Part shown: positions 32,901 to 40,489 of the stretch, in pieces
Layout: every line of letters starts with the position of its first letter
How positions within the stretch are numbered: position 1 is the first letter of the stretch
NCBI RefSeq assembly: GCF_000620165.1
Contig: NZ_JHVN01000005.1
Location: 1 to 64,000 of the forward strand
DNA length: 64,000 bases
From: Anoxybacillus tepidamans PS2
Lineage (GTDB): Bacteria; Bacillota; Bacilli; Bacillales; Anoxybacillaceae
Reading direction: 5' to 3'
The notes under the pieces: model-generated
Told to the model about the DNA's origin: nothing
What the model saw: the letters and a program-made list of their open reading frames with translations, nothing else
Database searches by the model: none
Translations under genes and position numbers: made by a program

Positions 32901-33761
32901 TTAATTTTTTAGCAACGGCTCTATTTTTGCTAGCATATCGCTGATTTTTTTAGCGTTTCTCTCATACATTTGCTTTGCCTCGGTAGCTTCCGTTTCAAGC
33001 GCAAACAATTCGAAATCCGCTTGCACTTTTTTCAGCGCCGCTAAAAGAAGCTTCTTTGCCTGTGGCTGTGGGACTTGAATCTTATCGTCGTATAAATCGA
33101 CCGTCAGTTGTCCATACGAATCGACCTGTGCTAAAAAGACGTTTTCCACGGCAACCCCTTGCTTGTCGAGCTCCATCTTGAGCCATCCGCGGTTGAGTCC
33201 AGCGGTTGCGAGCGGTTCGTCCAAAATTCTTCCATCCATAATGACCGTTTGCGGCTCTTTTTCTGCTGGAGGGTTTGGAAACACATCTCCCACGGCAAGC
33301 GGCTGTTTTTCTCTCTTTAACAACACGTTTAAATCACCGTTTGGTTCTAGCACAGCAAATTCGACATCCGCCACTCGAAATACATCTTTTTTCCGTAATT
33401 GTTCCATTAACTCATCAATTGTATATTTTTCACGCTTTAAGTTATTCTCTAAAATTTTTCCATTTTTAATAAAGACCGTTGAATTTCCCTCAACGAAATC
33501 GCGGAACTTTTTATTTCTTAATGAAATATATGAAATTCCGACTGGAAATAAAGACCATATTAAAAGGCTTGGAATACCTTCTCTTAAATTAATGCCTAGG
33601 TCGACTGATATGGCAGCGGCGATATCACCGACAGTAATGCCAACGACATATTCAAAAAAAGACAATTTCGCTAATTGCTTTTTTCCTAAAATCCTTGTAA
33701 TGATAAATAACCCTATGAGTATTGAAACAGATCTGATTGATGCTTCCAACCATATTGGCAT
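32901..33761 (-). CDS. DUF421 (YetF-like) membrane protein with DUF1657-like C-terminus
   Basis: The 286-residue protein starts with three hydrophobic segments (IRSVSILIGLFIITRIL, FFEYVVGITVGDIAAAI, SLLIWSLFPVGISYISL) and then has the DUF421 soluble domain (VFIKNGKILENNLKREKYT, VAVLEPNG-like FAVLEPNGDLNVL). The last ~55 residues (KKVQADFELFALETEATEAK) match the DUF1657 proteins of the same operon, so this appears to be a fusion. It is the final core gene of the spoVA2-type operon, whose DUF421 protein contributes to spore heat resistance. It starts 12 nt after the DUF1657 stop. Confidence 0.85.
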   Translation of the reverse strand: MPIWLEASIRSVSILIGLFIITRILGKKQLAKLSFFEYVVGITVGDIAAAISVDLGINLREGIPSLLIWSLFPVGISYISLRNKKFRDFVEGNSTVFIKNGKILENNLKREKYTIDELMEQLRKKDVFRVADVEFAVLEPNGDLNVLLKREKQPLAVGDVFPNPPAEKEPQTVIMDGRILDEPLATAGLNRGWLKMELDKQGVAVENVFLAQVDSYGQLTVDLYDDKIQVPQPQAKKLLLAALKKVQADFELFALETEATEAKQMYERNAKKISDMLAKIEPLLKN

Positions 33762-33773
33762 CGATCTTGCTCC

Positions 33774-33980
33774 TTACTTTCCTTGATATTGTGGTTCTTC
33801 CCGTTCTAACTGGCCAATGCGCTTTTTCAAATCAGCAATGATTTCTTCCGTCACCATCACCGCTTCATGAAATGTTCGCTGCGCGTAGTCATCGGTTGAG
33901 GAAAGCGCGATTTGCTGCAGTCCGGCATGGATGCTTTTGAGACTGGCTAAACTTTGTTTCACTTGTGAAGCAACGGTCAT
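33774..33980 (-). CDS. DUF1657 protein of the spoVA2-type operon (second copy)
   Basis: The 68-residue helical protein begins MTVASQVKQSLASLKSIHAG and ends GQLEREEPQYQGK, both typical of DUF1657. It lies 12 nt after spoVAEb and 12 nt before the DUF421 gene, exactly as in spoVA2mob operons, where two DUF1657 genes flank the channel genes. AGGAGG precedes the ATG. Biochemical role is unknown; expression should be in the forespore with the rest of the operon. Confidence 0.9.
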   Translation of the reverse strand: MTVASQVKQSLASLKSIHAGLQQIALSSTDDYAQRTFHEAVMVTEEIIADLKKRIGQLEREEPQYQGK

Positions 33981-33992
33981 CTTTTTTCCTCC

Positions 33993-34349
33993 TTACCCTT
34001 TTGGCCGGAATAACAGGGCGCCGATAAATCCGAAAACAATCGCAGCCGAAATTCCGGCGCTCGTGACTTCAAACATGCCGGTTAACACGCCGATAATTCC
34101 GTGTTGGTCTGCTTCCTGCAAAGCGCCGTGAACGAGTGCGTTTCCGAAGCTAGTAATTGGAATCGTGGCCCCCGCTCCGGCAAAATCGATGAGCGGCTCA
34201 TACAATCCAAATCCGTCTAAAATGGCTCCGATAACGACGAGAATGCTTAATGTATGCGCCGGTGTTAATTTGAACACATCGATCATAATTTGGCCGATGA
34301 CACAAATGATTCCGCCAACGACAAAGGCCCAGAAAAACATCCCCATCAT
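33993..34349 (-). CDS. spoVAEb: Stage V sporulation protein AE, SpoVAEb type
   Basis: The 118-residue membrane protein has about four hydrophobic segments and the family motifs [12 protein letters not shown] near the N-terminus and [16 protein letters not shown] in the middle. It is part of the SpoVA channel in the spore inner membrane that moves dipicolinic acid in during sporulation and out during germination. Its ATG overlaps the spoVAD stop by 4 nt. Sequence resembles SpoVAC encoded two genes upstream, as expected for paralogous channel subunits. Confidence 0.93.
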   Translation of the reverse strand: MMGMFFWAFVVGGIICVIGQIMIDVFKLTPAHTLSILVVIGAILDGFGLYEPLIDFAGAGATIPITSFGNALVHGALQEADQHGIIGVLTGMFEVTSAGISAAIVFGFIGALLFRPKG

Positions 34350-35362
34350 GCTTCATCACCTCCGTACTCGATCGCCACCGCATGCGCAATGCATGGAATC
34401 GTTTCATTTTGCTGAAACGAAAGCGGGGATAATAAAGCACCGGTAGCGACGACGAGAATTCGTTTGAACTCGCCGCGTTTCATACGATTGAGCAAATGGC
34501 CATATACGACGGTCGCTGAACATCCCGCGCCGCTTGCCCCTGATAATACCGGCTGATCGTCCCGGTAAATGAGCAAGCCGCAATCTTGATATCTCTCTTC
34601 TTCAATTGATAGGCCATGCTCACGCATTAAATCGAGCGACACTTGGCGGCCAATTTTTCCTAAGTCGCCGGTGACAATTAAGTCGTAATATGAACTATCA
34701 ATTTGCATGTCCCTTAGGTGCGCTTCGATCGTATCAACGGCAGCAGGAGCCATTGCCCCTCCCATATTAAATGGGTCGCTCAGTCCCATATCAACGACTT
34801 TACCGATCGTTGCGGCGACGACGCGCGGACCTTGTCCTTGGTTGCTTAGAAGGGCGACTCCCGCTCCTGTTACTGTCCATTGAGCGGTCGGCGGCTTTTG
34901 TCCGCCATATTCCGTCGGATAACGGAATTGTTTTTCGACGGCTGTATTATGGCTTGATGCCCCCGTCAATACATATCGTGCTCCGCCGTGATTGACGATA
35001 AAGGCGCCTAAGGCTAACCCTTCCATTGACGTTGAGCAGGCGCCGAACACCCCAATATATGGAGAGCCAAGCGTTCTGGCTGCAAAGTTAGATGGGGTCA
35101 TTTGATTAATTAAATCGCCGGCGATAATAAACTCGACTTGTTCTTTCGTCACTCCGCCTTTTTCCATTGCCTTAAAAAAGGCTTCTTCCAACAATACTTT
35201 ATGGGCTTTCTCGTATGATTCTTCCCCAAGCCAAAGATCTTCATGCAATAAATCGAAATCATCAGCGATGCGCCCGTTCGCTTCAAACGGCCCGCCAACA
35301 GCCGCTGTGGCAACAATAACTGGGCGATTTTCAAACACCCACGTACGGTGGCCTTGCAGCAT
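34346..35362 (-). CDS. spoVAD: Stage V sporulation protein AD
   Basis: The 338-residue soluble protein has a thiolase/ketosynthase-like fold: [14 protein letters not shown] surrounds the conserved Cys, with [16 protein letters not shown] and [10 protein letters not shown] further on. SpoVAD binds dipicolinic acid and works with the membrane subunits of the SpoVA channel. The start at 35362 shares TGATG with the spoVAC stop and follows GGGGTGG; the ATG at 35377 would overlap spoVAC more and has no site. It is the fourth gene of the spoVA2-type operon. Confidence 0.93.
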   Translation of the reverse strand: MLQGHRTWVFENRPVIVATAAVGGPFEANGRIADDFDLLHEDLWLGEESYEKAHKVLLEEAFFKAMEKGGVTKEQVEFIIAGDLINQMTPSNFAARTLGSPYIGVFGACSTSMEGLALGAFIVNHGGARYVLTGASSHNTAVEKQFRYPTEYGGQKPPTAQWTVTGAGVALLSNQGQGPRVVAATIGKVVDMGLSDPFNMGGAMAPAAVDTIEAHLRDMQIDSSYYDLIVTGDLGKIGRQVSLDLMREHGLSIEEERYQDCGLLIYRDDQPVLSGASGAGCSATVVYGHLLNRMKRGEFKRILVVATGALLSPLSFQQNETIPCIAHAVAIEYGGDEA

Positions 35363-35841
35363 CAGAGACCACCCCATTTCACGGCGATCGTTTTAACTAA
35401 AGCAATAATGAAAGCGGCGAATGTGCCAAATAAGATGACTGAGCCGGCAAGTTTAAACATATTCGATCCGACACCTAACACAAACCCTTCTGTGCGATGT
35501 TCGATCGCTGCAGAAATGACAGCGTTTCCGAACCCGGTCACCGGTACGGCTGTTCCTGCTCCTGCAAATTGGGCAATTCGATCATACACCCCTAATCCAG
35601 TCAAGATCATTGAAAGGAATACCATTGTAGCAACAGTGGGATTTCCAGCGGTCTGCTCAGTAAAATCGAAAAAGTACATATAAAAATATGAAATCGCTTG
35701 GCCGATTGTACAAATGAGTCCCCCAATTAAAAAAGCACGCAGACAGTTTCTCAGAACTGGACGTTTCGTTTCCCTTTCTTTTTCAAATAAATGATATTCC
35801 TGCTGTACGGGCGTCAAATTTTTCCGTTTGTCGTTTGCCAT
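35362..35841 (-). CDS. spoVAC: Stage V sporulation protein AC
   Basis: The 159-residue protein has a charged N-terminus (KNLTPVQQEYHLFEKERETK) and about four membrane segments with FLIGGLICTIGQAISYF and FAGAGTAVPVTGFGNAV. SpoVAC behaves as a mechanosensitive channel component of the spore inner membrane. It overlaps spoVAD at TGATG and follows the lipoprotein gene by 15 nt. Together with spoVAD and spoVAEb it forms the channel core of this second spoVA-type operon. Confidence 0.93.
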   Translation of the reverse strand: MANDKRKNLTPVQQEYHLFEKERETKRPVLRNCLRAFLIGGLICTIGQAISYFYMYFFDFTEQTAGNPTVATMVFLSMILTGLGVYDRIAQFAGAGTAVPVTGFGNAVISAAIEHRTEGFVLGVGSNMFKLAGSVILFGTFAAFIIALVKTIAVKWGGL

Positions 35842-35856
35842 ATCGCCACCCCTTTA

Positions 35857-36327
35857 TCACGTGCGTTCCTCACTTAACTTTTTTAATTTTTCGATTTGCT
35901 GATTAAGTTCTCGTTCATTGATAGCGTCTTTTTGCATCCGCTGTCTTAATTCATTTGTCTTCCAAAATAATTTCAAATCCCCTGATGTGACAATTTGATA
36001 ATCAGGAAATTGCTTTTTTAGTTGTTTCGCTACTTCTTGATCAATTTGTTGTTTGCGGAAGCGGCTCATTTGTTTAATTTGGTAGGCGAGAAGCAGTTTC
36101 TTGTTCGTATTCAGCGCTACCGCATCGTGAATCTCTTTTTTCGCCCGAATACGTTCCACCGCTTGCCTTGCAACTGATTGGTCGACCGGACCGAGTTGAG
36201 CTGCCCCATCCGAGTTGAGCTTAATCATATTTTTTCCTTGTAATGATTGACTTTTTATGTCCGGTTCACGTGCGCATCCCGCTATCATTACTATGAAAAT
36301 GATCATTGCTTGTACGCTTTTTCTCAT
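35857..36327 (-). CDS. YhcN/YlaJ-family sporulation lipoprotein
   Basis: The 156-residue protein has a lipoprotein signal (MRKSVQAMIIFIVMIAGC, lipobox IAGC with Cys 18) followed by a soluble domain with RQAVERIRAKKEIHDAVAL, typical of YhcN/YlaJ family spore inner-membrane lipoproteins. In spoVA2mob operons such a gene precedes spoVAC, as here, 15 nt upstream. It is probably attached to the forespore membrane. A terminator-like hairpin lies 36 bp upstream of its start, between it and the first DUF1657 gene. Confidence 0.88.
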   Translation of the reverse strand: MRKSVQAMIIFIVMIAGCAREPDIKSQSLQGKNMIKLNSDGAAQLGPVDQSVARQAVERIRAKKEIHDAVALNTNKKLLLAYQIKQMSRFRKQQIDQEVAKQLKKQFPDYQIVTSGDLKLFWKTNELRQRMQKDAINERELNQQIEKLKKLSEERT

Positions 36328-36363
36328 ATTTCATCAACCCATCCGTATATGTATTTCGTTTGA

Positions 36364-36391
36364 AAAAAGGTTGGTGCTTAACCAACCTTTT
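36364..36391 (-). terminator. Internal terminator-like hairpin after the first DUF1657 gene
   Basis: AAAAGGTTGGT pairs with ACCAACCTTTT and is followed by TTTTTT on the minus strand. It lies between the first DUF1657 gene and the rest of the spoVA2-type operon and could set a higher level of the first gene. Confidence 0.7.
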
Positions 36392-36421
36392 GATTCTTAC
36401 ACTTTTTAAGTGCTCCGACTT

Positions 36422-36625
36422 TTATTGTTTATACTGAGGTTCTTCGTTTTGGATTTCTTGGACGCGAGAATTAATCATGTCTACAATCGCTTGTGTTTGT
36501 TGTGCCGCTTGTTGATAAAGCTGTTTTGCGGCTTGATTTTCAGTTTGGAGAGCAAATGTTTCGAAGCTTGCTTGAGCCGATTTTAATCCCGCTAATGTTT
36601 GTTTTACTTGAGATGCAACTGTCAC
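36422..36625 (-). CDS. DUF1657 protein, first gene of the spoVA2-type operon
   Basis: The 67-residue protein starts MTVASQVKQTLAGLKSAQAS and ends QEIQNEEPQYKQ. It is clearly paralogous to the copy at 33774-33980 and to the tail of the DUF421 protein. Position first in the operon matches spoVA2mob. AGGAGG lies 8 nt before the start, and a SigG-like promoter is seen upstream. The following hairpin probably makes this the most abundant product of the operon. Confidence 0.88.
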   Translation of the reverse strand: MTVASQVKQTLAGLKSAQASFETFALQTENQAAKQLYQQAAQQTQAIVDMINSRVQEIQNEEPQYKQ

Positions 36626-36659
36626 TGATAAAACCTCCTAAAAGTTTGATTACAATTGT

Positions 36660-36689
36660 TATAATGGATTTTTATTCAAAAAATATGAA
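36660..36689 (-). promoter_or_regulatory. Candidate forespore (SigG-type) promoter of the spoVA2-type operon
   Basis: On the minus strand TTCATA-N17-CATTATA lies 35 bp upstream of the first DUF1657 gene. The -10 fits SigG (CATNNTA); the -35 is one base off. The gene content supports forespore expression. Confidence 0.45.
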
Positions 36690-36707
36690 TTCCATTTTTT
36701 ATCAATA

Positions 36708-36737
36708 AAAAACTGCCCCTTGATTTAGAGGCAGTTT
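36708..36737 (-). terminator. Terminator after the holin-like gene
   Basis: AAACTGCCTCT and GGGGCAGTTTTTTA form a stem on the minus strand ending in a T-run, just beyond the holin-like gene stop. Confidence 0.7.
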
Positions 36738-36743
36738 GTTTGC

Positions 36744-36947
36744 TTATTTTTTTTCTTCCACTTTGTCGGAATAGCCACGCCCAAGCGATGGGTTATTAAT
36801 AATTCCAGCCATCACAAGAATGCTCAAAAGTGCTTCATACAAATCCTCATATTTGCCTAAATCGATATCAACCCCAAATGTTTTTAAAGCCATGATTACA
36901 AAAGAAGCAATCGCCAACCATAATCCATAATTTTTAAATCGCTCCAT
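36744..36947 (-). CDS. Phage-holin-like small membrane protein
   Basis: The 67-residue protein has two hydrophobic segments (YGLWLAIASFVIMALKTF and ALLSILVMAGII) and then NNPSLGRGYSD. This resembles the phi LC3-type holin family, whose typical ending is VDPTTKGLSDS. There is no endolysin nearby and the gene sits among sporulation genes, so it may be a domesticated holin used in the mother cell or spore. It follows the acidic protein gene by 29 nt on the same strand and ends at a terminator. Confidence 0.7.
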   Translation of the reverse strand: MERFKNYGLWLAIASFVIMALKTFGVDIDLGKYEDLYEALLSILVMAGIINNPSLGRGYSDKVEEKK

Positions 36948-36976
36948 TTGGTTCCTCTCCCCATTTCATTGTCCTT

Positions 36977-37213
36977 TTAAATCCATGAGAACGGTCTTCG
37001 ACCTTCGTTGCCTTCGTTACCTTCGTTTTCTCCTTGCTCTTCGTTTTCTTCTAACTGGTTTTCTTCTTGAATTTCCTCAATTCCCTCGACATCCACATTG
37101 CGTGGAGAGAACCATGGATCGTGAATGCGTCTTCTTGGAACGATGACGACATCGTCTGCATGAATGATCAGCTTATCGACGTGAATAACACGCGGTTTTT
37201 TATTTTCCGACAT
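36977..37213 (-). CDS. Acidic small protein, probable spore protein (78 residues)
   Basis: It begins MSENKKPRVIHVDKLIIHAD, has an RRRIHDPWFSPRNVD segment and ends in a Glu-rich repeat (EGNEGNEG) before RRPFSWI. Amphipathic beta-like N-terminus plus acidic tail suggests a coat or structural spore protein; no family was recognised. The GGAGG site is well placed and a SigK consensus promoter lies 38 bp upstream, so it should be made in the late mother cell, with the holin-like gene behind it. Confidence 0.65.
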   Translation of the reverse strand: MSENKKPRVIHVDKLIIHADDVVIVPRRRIHDPWFSPRNVDVEGIEEIQEENQLEENEEQGENEGNEGNEGRRPFSWI

Positions 37214-37251
37214 GTTTCTTTCCTCCTTATCATTTAAAGCTTTTGCATTGT

Positions 37252-37279
37252 TAGACTATGCAATTGTCACGATCATGGT
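37252..37279 (-). promoter_or_regulatory. SigK promoter of the acidic protein and holin-like genes
   Basis: AC-N17-CATAGTCTA on the minus strand matches the SigK consensus completely. Confidence 0.7.
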
Positions 37280-37294
37280 ATAGGCGTTTTACAT

Positions 37295-37322
37295 AAAAAG
37301 GATTATCTTTTTCGATAATCCT
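37295..37322 (-). terminator. Terminator after the 39-residue Cys protein gene
   Basis: AGGATTATC pairs with GATAATCCT around a 6-nt loop, and on the minus strand it is followed by TTTTTAT. Confidence 0.75.
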
Positions 37323-37333
37323 CGCGAGTTGGC

Positions 37334-37453
37334 TTACTTTTTCTTCGTTGACTTTCCGCATCCACATCCACCGGTTTTTTTTCTGTTTGATGAAGACGAA
37401 TATATCGGAGATGATTTCGTTCCACTGATGATAATTGGCTTTTTGTTCTTCAT
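37334..37453 (-). CDS. Tiny Cys/Ser/Lys-rich protein (39 residues)
   Basis: The frame reads MKNKKPIIISGTKSSPIY and ends in KKTGGCGCGKSTKKK. The site GGAGG lies 10 nt upstream and a terminator follows, so transcription boundaries fit a real one-gene unit. CATAGTATA upstream matches a SigK -10 but no AC lies at the right distance. The CGCG motif could cross-link or bind metal in the coat; this is inference. It is shorter than usual gene-finder limits. Confidence 0.6.
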   Translation of the reverse strand: MKNKKPIIISGTKSSPIYSSSSNRKKTGGCGCGKSTKKK

Positions 37454-37526
37454 CTCTTTGAGACCTCCAAATATGATGTTGCTGTTATACTATGACAGCA
37501 TCAGGAGGTTCGCAACTGACAAATTT

Positions 37527-37979
37527 TTATTTTTCTTTGGAATCTTCTTCAGATGAAAGAGGGGGATTCGAAGAGTTCGAGGTCGTGCTTTGTTCGCCTT
37601 TAATAATGGCGTTTTGCTGGCGAAGCGTATGAAAAAACCAGCTTTCGTCCCCTTCGTCTGTCGCGTATGTTTTCAATTGTGCGAGTTGGCGTTCAAGCTC
37701 TTCCTTCTCCTTTTTCACTTTTGTCAATTCTTCATATCGTTGCTCGCTTTGTAAAGCAAGTTCTTTTAAAAGGATATTTTCTGCCGCAATTTCTTCTAAT
37801 TGTTTTGTTAATTCCCTTACTTGTGATTCCGTTCTTTCTAAAGCTTCTTTTAACCGCTCATTTTCTGCTTGTATCAAGCTCCAATCCCCATACTTTGATT
37901 TATACCTTGCCAATTCCGACTGTAAATAAATAATTTTTTGCTTTAACAAAACGATATCTTCCGCCTGTTTCGCTTTCAC
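37527..37979 (-). CDS. Coiled-coil protein, probable spore structural protein (150 residues)
   Basis: Nearly the whole protein is predicted coiled coil by eye (heptad-rich LLKQKIIYLQSELARYKSK, ENERLKEALERTESQVRELT, EKEELERQLAQL), followed by a Ser/Asn-rich tail. It has no membrane segment. The start is GTG at 37979, with AAGGAGG 10 nt upstream. It is divergent from the SigK-controlled coat-like gene at 38164. The coiled-coil start resembles that of the 39167 protein, suggesting related roles. Family not recognised. Confidence 0.7.
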   Translation of the reverse strand: MKAKQAEDIVLLKQKIIYLQSELARYKSKYGDWSLIQAENERLKEALERTESQVRELTKQLEEIAAENILLKELALQSEQRYEELTKVKKEKEELERQLAQLKTYATDEGDESWFFHTLRQQNAIIKGEQSTTSNSSNPPLSSEEDSKEK

Positions 37980-38078
37980 CTATTTTTCCTCCTTGAAAAT
38001 CATTTGCTCCTAATACATACAAATTCATTCATCTTTCCTTTTAGACCAAAAAAATGAAATTTCCGCTTTTGTCCCGGC

Positions 38079-38105
38079 ACATTTACCCAACTTTTTCATA
38101 CTATA
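38079..38105 (+). promoter_or_regulatory. SigK promoter of the 238-residue coat-like gene
   Basis: AC-N16-CATACTATA on the plus strand fully matches the SigK consensus, 59 bp before the start codon. Confidence 0.75.
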
Positions 38106-38163
38106 CAGTAGTCCTAACACCCACAAAACTGTGGGGAAAATTTTTAATTAGGAGGAAAGAGTT

Positions 38164-38880
38164 ATGAGTCACTCTCATCATAAAGAAAAAGTATGTATTA
38201 AGACTCGCAAAGTGTATGACTGGGTTACTCGTCAAGTCGATGTGCCGCTCAGAAGCTTCAACAATGATGAATTAGAACATGTCTTTCCACACGATAAATG
38301 TCCAAGAGATCATGAAAGCATTTGCGATTTCCTCGCTACAAGCGGAATGAACCCACAGGATCTTACAATTAGATGCTTCTTATCAGATGAAGAAGGCAAT
38401 CGAATTGACCCGGTTGTAGATAACGATGCTCTCATTTGCCAAGAAATTACCCAGCCGAACGGACGTCAACCTGTAACAGTGACTCTCCCATCCGGCGACC
38501 AAGTCACACTACAAAAAGTCAAAGTGCTCGTCAAAGGACATATTGTTGTGCAAATCTTAAATGCCAACGGGCAAGTTATTTGCGAATCCGATCCTATCCC
38601 ATTTGCTACTGCCCAAACATTTATTTTATGTGCCCCTGAAGGAACGATGCTTGACTGCCACATCTCCTTCTTTGAGTGCGACGCAAGCCTTATTTGCACA
38701 AACAATTTCCAGCAATTAGATATCTCCATCACGCTATGTTTAGAAGTGCAAATGGAAGCAGACGTAAAAATCGAAGTCGAAGCTCGTTTCTGCAAGCCGC
38801 GCGAGGAAATTTTAGAAGCAACCCTTTGCCCAACAAATAATTTCCCACCTCAATGTCCTGAAGTATTTCCAAGTCATTAA
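38164..38880 (+). CDS. Probable spore coat/exosporium protein (238 residues)
   Basis: The protein starts with a His-rich tip (MSHSHHKEK), then KVCIKTRKVYDWVTRQVDVP, and has a beta-rich body with many Cys residues (for example LICQEITQP, FILCAPEGTMLDCHISFFECD). KVYDW-type starts are seen in SPOCS/DUF3794-related spore proteins, but I could not confirm membership. The scattered Cys suggest cross-linking in the spore surface. The SigK promoter and AGGAGG site 7 nt before the ATG are strong, and two terminators in tandem follow. Most likely a coat or outer-layer protein. Confidence 0.75.
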   Translation: MSHSHHKEKVCIKTRKVYDWVTRQVDVPLRSFNNDELEHVFPHDKCPRDHESICDFLATSGMNPQDLTIRCFLSDEEGNRIDPVVDNDALICQEITQPNGRQPVTVTLPSGDQVTLQKVKVLVKGHIVVQILNANGQVICESDPIPFATAQTFILCAPEGTMLDCHISFFECDASLICTNNFQQLDISITLCLEVQMEADVKIEVEARFCKPREEILEATLCPTNNFPPQCPEVFPSH

Positions 38881-38896
38881 CCACACTTTGCGAGTT

Positions 38897-38926
38897 AGGC
38901 TGTTGCTATACCAACAGCCTTTTTTG
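38897..38926 (+). terminator. Terminator after the coat-like gene
   Basis: AGGCTGTTG pairs with CAACAGCCT and is followed by TTTTTTG. A second hairpin (TTCGCCTTTT at 38951 with AAAAGGCGAA at 38975, then seven Ts) follows 30 bp later, giving tandem terminators. Confidence 0.8.
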
Positions 38927-39166
38927 TTTACAAATGAAAATCCTTTACATTTCGCCTTTTGCTTGTTTTAAAGTAAAAGGCGAATTTTTTTCTGCTGTCT
39001 TTTGCCTTCTTATTTGAATGGACAAAAAAGAAAAAGTACGAGTGCGCTTGTGTGATTGCAGACATCTCCCCCCAACAGATCTCTCAATGAATCTTCACGC
39101 AAAACTTATATATTCGTATTTATTTGCTTCCTTAACATATATATAGCTGTAAAGGAGGGTCGTGCC

Positions 39167-39955
39167 ATGGGACAAAAACCGCCGAATCAACAGATTCAGC
39201 TGCAACAAAAAATTATTCATTACCGCTCAGAAATTGCTAAATACGAAGAGCAATTAAAAGCACTGCAAGCCGATCTTCAAAAAGAAAAGCTGCGGAATGA
39301 ATATTTGCTCGAGAAGCTGCATTTAGCTGAGTCGGTACACGTTGAACCGTATGAAAAAAAAATTGCCCAGCTTGAACAACAGCTTTTATCTTATGAAGTA
39401 GCCCTTGAAGAAGCTGAGCGGCAAATTCAGCATCTAAAAAAAACGAAATATGCCGCTTTAGAGGAAGAAAAAAAGCCCGTGCCCGTCACAAAAGCACAAG
39501 CTTTTTTTGCGTATTCCACCCTTCTAGCGGAAACGCCAGAGGAAGAAACGCTCGTGTTCGGCGATTTTATCATTCAAAATATAGGTACTGAAGCGTTGCA
39601 AAACTTGGTCGTCTGCATCCGCATTTCTCCTAAAAAAGCGGGAGAGCTTAGCGGAAAAATTGCCGTCAAACGAAATTTTTCGGGGGAAAACAGCTTCGTG
39701 GAAAACGAAGCGACAGTCGAATGGACTTTCGCCCATGACAACTGGAGAGAGAAAATAAAAAACGATGGAGAATACTGGATAAAACCAGCCAACATAAAAA
39801 AGCTCATGCCGAATGAAGAAATACGATTTTCCCATTTTGAAATAAGAATAAAAAAGACGGACAGCATACATTCAGCTGTGATTGATGGATTCATTTACTG
39901 CAATGAATTGCCAAAAGGAGTCGCTTCATTAAATAACATCGTCATTAACTTTTAG
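39167..39955 (+). CDS. Coiled-coil plus beta-domain protein, probably spore-associated (262 residues)
   Basis: The first ~105 residues are coiled coil (QLQQKIIHYRSEIAKYEEQL, LRNEYLLEKLHLAES, KKIAQLEQQLLSYEVALEEA). The rest is a beta-sandwich-like region (LVFGDFIIQNIGTEALQNLV, EIRFSHFEIRIKKTDS) like domains of cell-surface proteins. There is no signal peptide from the chosen start; an in-frame extension upstream is hydrophobic but has no ribosome site, whereas AAAGGAGGG lies 7 nt before the ATG at 39167. Function is unknown; neighbours suggest the spore coat. Confidence 0.7.
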   Translation: MGQKPPNQQIQLQQKIIHYRSEIAKYEEQLKALQADLQKEKLRNEYLLEKLHLAESVHVEPYEKKIAQLEQQLLSYEVALEEAERQIQHLKKTKYAALEEEKKPVPVTKAQAFFAYSTLLAETPEEETLVFGDFIIQNIGTEALQNLVVCIRISPKKAGELSGKIAVKRNFSGENSFVENEATVEWTFAHDNWREKIKNDGEYWIKPANIKKLMPNEEIRFSHFEIRIKKTDSIHSAVIDGFIYCNELPKGVASLNNIVINF

Positions 39956-39989
39956 CTTCCCCCCTTCCCCCATGGGAAGAGGGGGCTTC

Positions 39990-40343
39990 TTATGTATTCA
40001 AAAATTTACTGACGATCGTTTCAATGAGTGCTGCACATCCTGCAATTGCAAAAATATGGACAAGCGGTCCAAAGAAGGATGGGAAAAGCATGTAACCACC
40101 GTAAAAAAACGCTGCACACCATACACCCGTGCACCAATAACAGCTAAGAAGTTCACCGATCCAATGTTTGATTCCGCTTCCCTTCACTATTAAAAAGGTT
40201 TCGGTCGACCCATCCGGAAGAGTCTCCTCCACAATGTCATGAAATGGTTTTCTCAGCCAAGCCATAATCGCATCGTAAACAAGCAGTCTCGTAAAACGAA
40301 AGCTGGCAAGCGAAAGCAACAGTAGGTCAAACAAACGGTCCAT
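39990..40343 (-). CDS. DUF1360 membrane protein, sporulation-associated
   Basis: The 117-residue protein has a hydrophobic start (LFDLLLLSLASFRFTRLLVYD), the conserved LLSCYWCTGVWCAAF segment with three Cys, and a final helix with IFAIAGCAALIET. This pattern is that of DUF1360 proteins (YngL-like) found in sporulating Bacilli. The start at 40343 is chosen because GGGGGAG then has a 7-nt spacing; the frame is open far upstream. CATACAAT upstream resembles a SigE -10. It is divergent from the acidic protein gene at 40490. Confidence 0.8.
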   Translation of the reverse strand: MDRLFDLLLLSLASFRFTRLLVYDAIMAWLRKPFHDIVEETLPDGSTETFLIVKGSGIKHWIGELLSCYWCTGVWCAAFFYGGYMLFPSFFGPLVHIFAIAGCAALIETIVSKFLNT

Positions 40344-40415
40344 CATCATCTCCCCCTTTTGGTTCATTGTATGAGCAAATCGTGTAAAATAGCTCTCTTT
40401 TAGGCATTCGTCTAA

Positions 40416-40442
40416 ACCGTTTCCCGAATGATTCATATAATG
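40416..40442 (+). promoter_or_regulatory. Candidate SigK promoter of the 121-residue protein gene
   Basis: AC-N16-CATATAATG differs from the SigK consensus in the last base only, 47 bp before the start codon. Confidence 0.5.
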
Positions 40443-40489
40443 ACTACTACTAGATATTTTCACTATCACCTGTAAGGGAGTGATGATGC

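Noticed and set aside
36744-36947. Prophage remnant
   Set aside because: Only the holin-like gene is phage-like; no integrase, lysin or structural genes nearby.
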